A stretch of DNA of 9,008 nucleotides from assembly GCA_947630355.1 (NCBI GenBank), contig CANRHJ010000077.1, positions 1-9,008 of the forward strand, in the 5' to 3' direction. The position numbers and the translations under genes were made by a program. The stretch comes from Candidatus Gastranaerophilales bacterium. Its GTDB lineage: Bacteria > Cyanobacteriota > Vampirovibrionia > Gastranaerophilales > Gastranaerophilaceae. The notes beneath the pieces were generated by a model that saw nothing but the letters and a program-made list of their open reading frames with translations, was not told where the DNA came from and did no database searches. Shown here piece after piece: positions 1 to 5,800 of the stretch (positions are counted from its first letter, which is position 1; each line of letters opens with the position of its first letter).

Positions 1-269
1 TTATCCTCTTCTTGAGATCTCGCTGTTAACATCATTATCGGGATATTTTTATATTTATTATCATACTTTAGGAGCCTGCTTATTTTATATCCGTTTATTT
101 TAGGCATCATTACATCCAGTATTATTAAATCGGGAGCCATTTCTCTCGCTTTATTTAATCCTTCTTCTCCATCCGAAGCCGTTATACAAGTATACCCCTC
201 GCCTTCAAGCACAAACTGTAATATTTCTATGATGTCAGGTTCATCATCCACCAATAATATTTTCTTCAT
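1..269 (-). CDS. Response regulator, receiver domain (partial, C-terminus beyond the left edge)
   Basis: The visible 89 residues are a CheY-like receiver domain. The start reads MKKILLVDDEPDII, with the acidic pair D8/D9. The phosphoacceptor is D52 in LIILDVMMP, and the conserved threonine is T82 in PIIMLTA. The conserved Lys and any output domain lie outside the window, so it cannot be told whether this is a single-domain regulator or carries a DNA-binding or enzymatic output. The ATG at 269 lies inside the last codons of the histidine kinase gene (26-base overlap, +1 frame). It is preceded by a strong AAAAGGGG Shine-Dalgarno that sits within kinase coding sequence. This arrangement suggests translational coupling and makes it very likely that this protein is the phosphorylation partner of the kinase. 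The receiver assignment is seen directly; the partnership is inferred from the overlap. Confidence 0.93.
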   Translation of the reverse strand, partial: MKKILLVDDEPDIIEILQFVLEGEGYTCITASDGEEGLNKAREMAPDLIILDVMMPKINGYKISRLLKYDNKYKNIPIMMLTARSQEED

Positions 270-2331
270 CAGTATCCCCTTTTGAAAATTGTTCCAATTT
301 CTTGTTTATTTTCTTTATTGTTTCTCCGTCCTGCGGATACAATGCTGACGAATACATTATACCACATTCGGGATTTTCTTTAGCTGCTTCTCTTATATAT
401 GTTTCAAGTCTTCTTTTCTCAAAATCATATACAAATGAATCTATGTCGGCAGTATATATATCGTAATACTTTATCCCGTTTTCTTCTTTTGAAAAGTCTT
501 TATATACAGCCGTCTTTCTTATTATATCTTCTTTTAAAATCTTGTCTATTACGGAATTTCCGGTATTAGCCTTCTCCTTCAATTTTATAATTGCTATATT
601 TCTCTTATCCGACTTTGCTTTCTGCATTTCTTGTTCCAATGAATGAGTGTATATCTCTTCGTCATTCATCAGCGGAACGGCCAAATAGAAAGTTGTTCCT
701 TTATTTAACTCACTATCCAGCCAAATAAATCCTTTGTGAGCTTCCATCAGCCGTTTTGCTATCGGCAAACCCAAACCTGAACCCCCGACTTTTCTGCTTA
801 GGGAATTCTCTATCTGCTTAAATTGCTCAAATACCTTGCTCCAATTCTCACGTGCTATTCCTATTCCGTTATCTTTTACGGAAATCTCTATATATTCTTT
901 ACTTAATTTTTCGGGCAAATTCTCAAAAAACGGATTGCTTCGTATCACTTCGGCACTTATTTTTTTGCTTCTTATCTCTATATTTCCGTTCTCTTTTGTA
1001 AACTTTATGGCATTTGATACTAAATTTGTAATAACCTGTTCCATTCTTTGTGTATCAATATACACGGTTCCCGCATCAGCGCTTAAATTTGTTGTTATCG
1101 TTATGTTCTGCTCTTTTGCAAGACTCTCTAATGAATTCTTTACAAGCTCTACGGTCAAATTTATATTTGTTTTTTCAAATCTGAATTCCATTTTACCCGC
1201 TTCTATCTTCGATAAATCAAGTAAATCATATATTATTGCAGATAACCTTTTTACGTTTCTTTTGGCTAAATTCAAAAATTTATCCATTGTTTCATTGGTT
1301 TCACCCGCACTGCCTTTTTGTATTATCTCTAACGCACTGTTTATTGAAGTTAACGGTGTCCTTAATTCATGCGATACTATTGATATAAATTCCGATTTCA
1401 ACCTCTCCAATTTTTCTAATTTTATATTCGTTAATTTTATTTCCTCATATAATATAGCGCTTTCTAACGGCAGAGATACCTGTTTTACCAGTGTAGTAAA
1501 ACATTTGGTATCATCAGGCGCAAAATCAGTTTGCCTGAACACCTCTATTATTCCGTAAAACTTATTTTTTATATTTATCGGCGCCATTAAATTATCATAT
1601 CCGAATATATTTAAATCAAACTCTCCGTATTTATCTTTTATTTCCTTTGTTATTTTTATGTTTTCTATTGAAGGATTTATTGAAAATAAGTTTTTATAAT
1701 TTAATAAAGCTCTTAATTTTATTGCATTTTCCAATCTGGTCGATACCGGAAATACTGATTTTATCATTAATTTTATATCGTTTGCATCATTTAGTATTAA
1801 TGCATAAGTTAATGACAAAGATAAACTCTGATCCAAACCTTCAAGCATAATTTCTATTAATTTGGTTTTATCAAACGAACCCGAAAGCTGAGTACCTGTG
1901 TTGTATAATACATTCAACTGATATAAACTTTTTGCCAGGTCCTTATTGTTTTTTGATAATATCCTCAATGTTTCGCTCAATTGCAAGTTTGAGTTTAATG
2001 TCGATTTAAAAAGATTTTCGTCAAAAGGTCTGTTTATATAAGCGTTTGCAAATTTGAGAATGTCATAATTTATATTATTTTCGGGCAGTAAAACTATACT
2101 TCTTATGTCTTTTGTCTGCATTGTAATTTTATGTTTTCTTAATATCGAAACAATATCAATATTTGTCGAATTGCAGTCAAACATTATCACATCGGTTCGA
2201 TTTTTTTCGATTATATCTTTTATTTCTTCTTCCGATTGAATGATTTTATAGTCGTGTGATGTTTGCCGGAGTATTTCATCCGTTTCTTTTATTGCTGCTT
2301 TATTATCGGTTAATATTATTATTTCTGCCAT
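244..2331 (-). CDS. Multidomain sensor histidine kinase (receiver-like / GAF / HisKA / HATPase_c / GGDEF-like tail)
   Basis: A 695-residue kinase with no obvious membrane segment, so probably cytoplasmic. Domains in order: residues 1-115, a degenerate receiver; about 139-296, a GAF-type sensor (YQLNVLYNTGTQLS to PLESAILYEEI); about 297-314, a short coiled linker; 315-380, HisKA with SHELRTPL and phosphorylatable H321; about 425-555, HATPase_c with N-box NLVSNAIKF (N440), G1 DNGIGI (D487) and G2 GGSGLGL (516-522). The last 140 residues are not part of a normal kinase core. Their end (CGIMYSSALYPQDGETIKK) resembles the last strand and helix of GGDEF domains, but the GGDEF signature is absent. 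I start at the ATG at 2331 because GAGAGG lies 5 bases upstream; a TTG at 2349 in the same frame is less likely. It overlaps the downstream response regulator. The GAF ligand is unknown. Confidence 0.93.
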   Translation of the reverse strand: MAEIIILTDNKAAIKETDEILRQTSHDYKIIQSEEEIKDIIEKNRTDVIMFDCNSTNIDIVSILRKHKITMQTKDIRSIVLLPENNINYDILKFANAYINRPFDENLFKSTLNSNLQLSETLRILSKNNKDLAKSLYQLNVLYNTGTQLSGSFDKTKLIEIMLEGLDQSLSLSLTYALILNDANDIKLMIKSVFPVSTRLENAIKLRALLNYKNLFSINPSIENIKITKEIKDKYGEFDLNIFGYDNLMAPINIKNKFYGIIEVFRQTDFAPDDTKCFTTLVKQVSLPLESAILYEEIKLTNIKLEKLERLKSEFISIVSHELRTPLTSINSALEIIQKGSAGETNETMDKFLNLAKRNVKRLSAIIYDLLDLSKIEAGKMEFRFEKTNINLTVELVKNSLESLAKEQNITITTNLSADAGTVYIDTQRMEQVITNLVSNAIKFTKENGNIEIRSKKISAEVIRSNPFFENLPEKLSKEYIEISVKDNGIGIARENWSKVFEQFKQIENSLSRKVGGSGLGLPIAKRLMEAHKGFIWLDSELNKGTTFYLAVPLMNDEEIYTHSLEQEMQKAKSDKRNIAIIKLKEKANTGNSVIDKILKEDIIRKTAVYKDFSKEENGIKYYDIYTADIDSFVYDFEKRRLETYIREAAKENPECGIMYSSALYPQDGETIKKINKKLEQFSKGDTDEENIIGG

Positions 2332-2350
2332 TATTTCCTCTCTCAGCAAT

Positions 2351-2378
2351 ATTTTAACAGCATTTTTTACTTTGTATA
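2351..2378 (-). promoter_or_regulatory. Weak candidate promoter for the histidine kinase gene
   Basis: On the minus strand TATACA (2378-2373, 4/6 match to TTGACA) is followed after 16 bases by TAAAAT (2356-2351, 5/6). This would start transcription about 12 bases before the kinase ATG. The same stretch holds a small inverted repeat, TGTATA-acttc-TATACA (2373-2389 on the plus strand), which could be an operator. In such AT-rich DNA these matches are weak evidence. Confidence 0.3.
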
Positions 2379-2505
2379 ACTTCTATACATTAATTTACAA
2401 TGATTAGAATATCTATTATTAAGAAATGTAACAAGAATAACTCATTTTTAGCAATTATTTAAATCGTATATACTTTATATATATGTAGATGATAAACACA
2501 GGATA

Positions 2506-2535
2506 TTAAGAGAAGAATAAAAAAGATTTTATAAT
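2506..2535 (+). promoter_or_regulatory. Candidate promoter for the obg leader or a small RNA
   Basis: A perfect TATAAT (2530-2535) stands 18 bases downstream of TTAAGA (2506-2511, 4/6 match to TTGACA). The expected start is near 2542. A transcript from here would meet the terminator at 2595-2623 after about 80 nt and, if it reads through, would enter obg. The -10 is good, the -35 only moderate. Confidence 0.45.
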
Positions 2536-2541
2536 TCATAC

Positions 2542-2623
2542 TTACCTTACTTACTACCTTTACTAACACACGAGGAAATTGAAAAAGATTTCAGAGGAAC
2601 ATTAAAAAAGTTCCTTTTTTTTT
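2542..2623 (+). ncRNA. Candidate short transcript: small RNA or attenuated obg leader
   Basis: This is the roughly 82-base interval between the expected start of the TATAAT promoter and the end of an intrinsic terminator. The 5' part is single-stranded looking, G-free and rich in TTAC/CCTT. The middle contains a weak hairpin, GAAAT-tgaaaaag-ATTTC (2576-2593). The 3' end is the terminator hairpin with a U run. I see no open reading frame of useful length in it and do not recognise a known riboswitch or RNA family. The arrangement fits either a free-standing sRNA or a leader that controls entry into obg; the sequence alone does not decide. Confidence 0.28.
2595..2623 (+). terminator. Intrinsic terminator upstream of obg
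   Basis: Stem AGGAAC (2595-2600) pairs with GTTCCT (2610-2615) around a nine-base A-rich loop. A G-U pair can extend the stem by one, and a run of T follows (2616-2623, part of TTTTTTTTT from the stem end). It acts in the plus direction and lies 20 bases before the GTG at 2643 and 83 bases before the likely obg ATG. No plus-strand gene precedes it in the window, so it ends a short non-coding transcript or attenuates obg. Confidence 0.72.
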
Positions 2624-2628
2624 GTTTT

Positions 2629-2645
2629 AAAGGGAGCAGAAAGTG
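2629..2645 (+). promoter_or_regulatory. Strong SD and GTG: alternative obg start or leader start
   Basis: AAAGGGAG (2629-2636) stands 6 bases before a GTG (2643) that is in frame with obg, with no stop between. Using it would add 21 residues including a CCKIC cluster, not a feature I know from Obg proteins. The conserved family start is the ATG at 2706. Either this is a true second start, or the match is chance in a purine-rich stretch. Confidence 0.4.
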
Positions 2646-2705
2646 CACAAAGAACTCCTTCAACAGAAAAATTTTGTTTGTTGTAAAATATGTAGTGAGG
2701 CAGTT

Positions 2706-3971
2706 ATGTTTTTGGATAAAGCTAAAATAAAGATACAATCAGGCAAAGGCGGGAATGGCATTGTGGCTTGGCGGCGTGAAAAATACGTGGATAAAGGCGG
2801 ACCGGCAGGCGGCAACGGCGGCAGCGGCGGCAACGTATATCTTATTGCCACTGAAGACATTTCAACACTAATGGATTTTCAATATCAATCCGTTTTTAAA
2901 GCTGAAAACGGAGAAAACGGTTATATCAAGACTCAGCACGGAAAATGCGGAAAAGATTTATATATTAAAGTTCCTGTAGGTACAATTGTTAAAGACGGCT
3001 CATCGGGAAAAATTATAGCCGATTTTAATGAAGCAGGACAGTGTTTTATGGCCGCAAAAGGCGGAAGAGGCGGAAGGGGTAATGCATGTTTTGCTACGGC
3101 GCAGAAACGAGCACCGCAATTTTGCGAACCCGGCGAAAACGGTATTGAAAGAACTTTGGAACTTGAACTGAAACTTATTGCGGATGTGGGTTTGTTAGGT
3201 ATGCCTAATGCCGGTAAATCTACTCTTATCAGTGCCGTAAGTTCCGCAAAACCTAAAATTGCTGATTATCCGTTTACCACAATTACTCCTCATTTGGGCG
3301 TTGTTAAAAAAGATAACGGAGATGCTTTTGTTCTTGCGGATATTCCGGGACTTATCGAAGGTGCTTCGGAAGGTATCGGTCTTGGTCATGAGTTTTTAAG
3401 ACACGTTGAAAGATGCAGATTTCTTATTCATCTGGTTGATTTAACAATGGATAATCCCGTTAGAAATTACACTCTTATTAATAATGAATTAAAAAAGCAT
3501 TCAATGCAGCTGGCAAGTGTATATCAGGTTATTGCTCTCAATAAAATTGATGCGGTTGATGAACAGACAAGAAGATGCTATCTTGAGGAATTCAAGAAAT
3601 TTTCCGATGATGTATTTTTAATATCCGCTGCCACTCAGGAAAATTTAAAAGAGTTTATGTATTTTGTTGCAAAGAAGGTGGAAGAAATTCCAAAACCCGT
3701 CATAGAGGTGGAAGTGGAAGAAGATGACGGCGCTACCGATAACGACGACAGTTCTTATAACGTTTATAAGGTTGACAAACACACATTTGTTGTTGAAGGC
3801 GGTAAAATTTTCAGGCTGGCTAACGTTACTGACGGCAGAAATACCGAACAATTATACAGATTTCAAAATATTCTTAAATCAATGGGTGTCTTCGATGCGC
3901 TTAAAGCCGCAGGTGTTCAGGAAGGTGATATTGTTAAAATAGGACATCTTGAATTTGATTACTTATTTTAA
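2706..3971 (+). CDS. obg: Obg/CgtA family ribosome-assembly GTPase
   Basis: A 421-residue Obg GTPase, needed for maturation of the large ribosomal subunit and linked in other bacteria to ppGpp and stress control. Residues 1-158 form the glycine-rich Obg fold (KGGPAGGNGGSGGNV, GGRGGRGN). The G domain follows, with G1 GMPNAGKST (165-173), switch region PFTTITPHLG, G3 DIPG (212-215), G4 NKID (279-282) and G5 SAA (307-309). An acidic linker (EVEVEEDDGATDNDDS) leads to the C-terminal OCT domain (about 351-421), which ends with GDIVKIGHLEFDYLF. I place the start at the ATG at 2706 because MFLDKAKIKIQSGKGG matches the usual family N-terminus and GAGG lies 5 bases upstream. A GTG at 2643, in frame with its own strong SD, would add 21 residues. 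The gene ends tail to tail with the Crp-like gene; no rplU or rpmA is next to it here. Confidence 0.97.
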   Translation: MFLDKAKIKIQSGKGGNGIVAWRREKYVDKGGPAGGNGGSGGNVYLIATEDISTLMDFQYQSVFKAENGENGYIKTQHGKCGKDLYIKVPVGTIVKDGSSGKIIADFNEAGQCFMAAKGGRGGRGNACFATAQKRAPQFCEPGENGIERTLELELKLIADVGLLGMPNAGKSTLISAVSSAKPKIADYPFTTITPHLGVVKKDNGDAFVLADIPGLIEGASEGIGLGHEFLRHVERCRFLIHLVDLTMDNPVRNYTLINNELKKHSMQLASVYQVIALNKIDAVDEQTRRCYLEEFKKFSDDVFLISAATQENLKEFMYFVAKKVEEIPKPVIEVEVEEDDGATDNDDSSYNVYKVDKHTFVVEGGKIFRLANVTDGRNTEQLYRFQNILKSMGVFDALKAAGVQEGDIVKIGHLEFDYLF

Positions 3972-4597
3972 TTCTTCAGCAATTCGAAATTATTTTTTGA
4001 AAATCTTATTATGCCTTCTTTTTGCATTTTTGAAAGTTCTCTTGACAAAGCGCATCTGTCAGTGCATAGAAATTTCGCCATTTGCTCACGGCTATATGGG
4101 ATTGTAAATGTTCCCTGCGCTGTTTTATATATATCTAAAAGTGCCAATATTTTTTCTCTTATGGTTTTCAGACCTATTATATCCACCTTATCTTCCAATA
4201 AAGTGTTTCGTTTTGATATCATTTTCATTATGTTTCTTATTAACTGCAAATGGTAGGAGCAAAGCTTTTCACAGGGAGTTACAAGTTTATCAAAAGGCAG
4301 AAATAAAACCTCGCATCCTTTTTCGCTCACAATATCAACGGGACTTTTCTTTTGCCCCAAGCATACGATATTATGTCCGAATATATCATTAACATTAAGC
4401 TTTTCTATAATATTTGCACTGTCAGACTTCCTAATATATGCACTCCCGTCAAGGATTACTCCCAAATAATCAACGGATGAACCTGTCTTTAAAATATACG
4501 AATTTGGTTTATATGTTCTTGTTTTTATTCCCATACATTTTAAGAGTTCAAGAATTTGGTTATTATCAATTTTTTCAAATAAATCAATATTCAACAT
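3968..4597 (-). CDS. Crp/Fnr-family transcriptional regulator without the cAMP-binding signature
   Basis: A 209-residue regulator of normal Crp/Fnr length. Residues about 10-115 form the cyclic-nucleotide-binding-like beta roll (YILKTGSSVDYLGVILDGSAYI, NVNDIFGHNIVCLG, GCEVLFLP). A dimerisation helix follows, then a C-terminal winged HTH (169-197: SREQMAKFLCTDRCALSREL, then SKMQKEGII). The phosphate-binding FGE...R pattern of cAMP receptors is replaced by FGH and by SPVDIV, so cAMP binding is unlikely. There are seven cysteines (C21, C79, C95, C109, C113, C178, C182), none in an N-terminal FNR cluster. From memory, Clostridia Crp/Fnr proteins with a similar TTC...CGFH and IPF..QELADYLCVDRSAMSREL are its closest kind. 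The ATG at 4597 overlaps the upstream gene by 14 bases and has no good SD, so coupling is likely. A TTG at 4630 would add 11 Lys-rich residues and is less likely. The signal sensed and the targets are unknown. Confidence 0.88.
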   Translation of the reverse strand: MLNIDLFEKIDNNQILELLKCMGIKTRTYKPNSYILKTGSSVDYLGVILDGSAYIRKSDSANIIEKLNVNDIFGHNIVCLGQKKSPVDIVSEKGCEVLFLPFDKLVTPCEKLCSYHLQLIRNIMKMISKRNTLLEDKVDIIGLKTIREKILALLDIYKTAQGTFTIPYSREQMAKFLCTDRCALSRELSKMQKEGIIRFSKNNFELLKN

Positions 4598-5729
4598 CGT
4601 ATTTTTTTCTTTTTTTCTTATTTTTTTCAAGTTTAGTAATATGTAAATCTTTCATTGAGTTTTCAATAGAAATTTTAGCAAGCGGTTTATGAGTTTTCTT
4701 ATCATAAAAAACAAGCCAATGTTCACGTTTTGGGTCATCTACGGAAAACGATAAGATACCTGATACACTTGTTCCTTTTTTTATTGTTTTCATGGCAAGA
4801 GAATTTCTGTAATCGGTAAATATAGACGGCGTGAAAGAATTATGCAAATCATTCACCATCGCTATATCAAAACTTGAAAAATCAGATTGTGAATTATTTT
4901 TTATTATCAAATCCAAAGAAATGGTATTCAAATTTCCGAAAGGATCTTCTTCTAAAAATATATCATTAATGTTTACATCAAGACCGTCATATTTTAGTTC
5001 TTTCTGGCGGACCGATTCTTTCGTCATAACCGGAATAGCTTCCGTACTTTTTATTTTAACCTTTATTTCATCACCGGGAGATATTAAAACGTCTTTTCCT
5101 TTGTGAAACAAACTAAATCCCAAAGCGATAATTCCGCCAAGAGCAGCACCGCCGGCAAGAGTATAGCCTTGACTTACTATAGCACCTTCCAGACCGACAA
5201 GTTCTATGGCTGCAACGGCACCATACACTCCGCCAATAGCGGTATTGGCCAAATTCTCGCCCACTGCTTTCGCTGCCGATTGTGCCGGATGCAGTTTTGA
5301 TGACATTCCGCCTTCTATGGGTATTTCTCTGCCGTCAGGCGTTATCAGATAATCAAATCCCAGTTCTATATATCCGTCGCGCCCCATTCGTTTGGGATCA
5401 ACAATATTTTTAACGGTTCCGTGTGCTACGGTGCCTTTCGGCAATAATACTCCGCTTCCGGCTAATACATCTTGAGAAACCTCCGCAAAAAACTCATCGC
5501 CTTCAAATGACGTTGTACCCGCCAATACCTGAGATACCGTCAGTTCAATGGTTTGTTCTTTATCCAAAGTTTTTACTTCATTTGTGAATATTTTTTCTTT
5601 TTCGTTATTCCTTACATCCGTTTCTTCAATATGTCCCTGATAAGGAGTCTGCTCTGCTGCAGCCAATAGGCACACATTCCATTGTATGATTCCTGTTATT
5701 ATTATTAACGATATTATTTTCTTTTTCAT
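4584..5729 (-). CDS. Exported protein with TrbI/VirB10-like segment and C-terminal beta domain
   Basis: A 381-residue protein, first gene of a two-gene unit with the Crp-like regulator. An N-terminal Sec signal peptide (MKKKIISLIIITGIIQWNVC, then LLAAAEQ) suggests cleavage after A25, so the protein acts outside the cytoplasm. Residues about 60-142 (LTVSQVLAGTTSFEGDEF, GVLLPKGTVAHGTV, ELGFDYLITPDGREIPIEG) recall the beta domain of TrbI/VirB10 conjugation proteins. About 160-210 is a glycine/alanine-rich hydrophobic stretch that could be two membrane or oligomerising helices. About 250-358 resembles a DUF4352-like Ig-fold (SLDLIIKNNSQSDFSSF, GTSVSGILSFSV). The tail is strongly basic (KLEKNKKKRKKYDVEY). 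No other conjugation genes are nearby, so an envelope role is more likely than DNA transfer. The ATG at 5729 has GGATGGGGATT before it; an ATG at 5738 in the same frame has no SD. Domain names are from memory and uncertain. Confidence 0.8.
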   Translation of the reverse strand: MKKKIISLIIITGIIQWNVCLLAAAEQTPYQGHIEETDVRNNEKEKIFTNEVKTLDKEQTIELTVSQVLAGTTSFEGDEFFAEVSQDVLAGSGVLLPKGTVAHGTVKNIVDPKRMGRDGYIELGFDYLITPDGREIPIEGGMSSKLHPAQSAAKAVGENLANTAIGGVYGAVAAIELVGLEGAIVSQGYTLAGGAALGGIIALGFSLFHKGKDVLISPGDEIKVKIKSTEAIPVMTKESVRQKELKYDGLDVNINDIFLEEDPFGNLNTISLDLIIKNNSQSDFSSFDIAMVNDLHNSFTPSIFTDYRNSLAMKTIKKGTSVSGILSFSVDDPKREHWLVFYDKKTHKPLAKISIENSMKDLHITKLEKNKKKRKKYDVEY

Positions 5730-5750
5730 AATCCCCATCCGTTTACTATT

Positions 5751-5778
5751 ATTTTACTATATTTATTGACATTTTCAA
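5751..5778 (-). promoter_or_regulatory. Promoter for the exported protein / Crp-like unit
   Basis: On the minus strand TTGAAA (5778-5773, 5/6) is followed after 16 bases by TAAAAT (5756-5751, 5/6). Transcription would start near 5744, giving a short leader of about 15 bases that includes the SD. It lies directly opposite the rightward promoter: the two -35 boxes are separated by one base. Confidence 0.55.
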
Positions 5779-5794
5779 AATTTTAATATATAAC
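5766..5794 (+). promoter_or_regulatory. Near-consensus promoter of the SGNH gene, predicting a leaderless mRNA
   Basis: A perfect TTGACA (5766-5771) is separated by the ideal 17 bases from TATAAC (5789-5794, 5/6). The usual distance from -10 to start places the first transcribed base at about 5801, which is the A of the downstream ATG. Nothing like a Shine-Dalgarno exists in the intervening CTTTTTT. This is the best promoter in the window. Confidence 0.72.
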
Positions 5795-5800
5795 TTTTTT

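Larger units (their letters stand above)
2332..2705. other. Non-coding divergent region between kinase and obg
   Basis: I see no convincing protein gene in these 374 bases. From left to right it holds the probable kinase promoter and SD (2332-2378) and an AT-rich stretch without clear signals (about 2400-2500). Next come a -35/-10 pair with a perfect TATAAT on the plus strand (2506-2535), a 46-base stretch with no G on the plus strand (2526-2571) containing several TTAC units, and an intrinsic terminator (2595-2623). Two plus-strand ribosome binding sites for obg follow (2629-2636 and 2697-2700). The order promoter, short leader, terminator, obg is unusual enough to be treated separately below. 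Confidence 0.7.

Noticed and set aside
836..1558. A 240-codon plus-strand open frame opposite the histidine kinase
   Set aside because: It is antisense to the kinase catalytic core and encodes a Phe/Ser/Leu-rich sequence typical of the opposite strand of a real gene; no SD or family match.
2332..2349. TTG at 2349 as the kinase start
   Set aside because: The ATG at 2331 has GAGAGG at 5 bases and a receiver-like start directly after it; TTG has no SD.
2660..2860. Minus-strand open frame across the obg start, rich in Pro
   Set aside because: The Pro runs are the complement of the Gly-rich Obg fold codons, so it is a shadow.
4598..4630. TTG at 4630 as the start of the Crp-like gene
   Set aside because: It has no SD and would only add Lys-rich residues that come from the overlapping tail of the upstream gene; the ATG at 4597 gives the normal family length.
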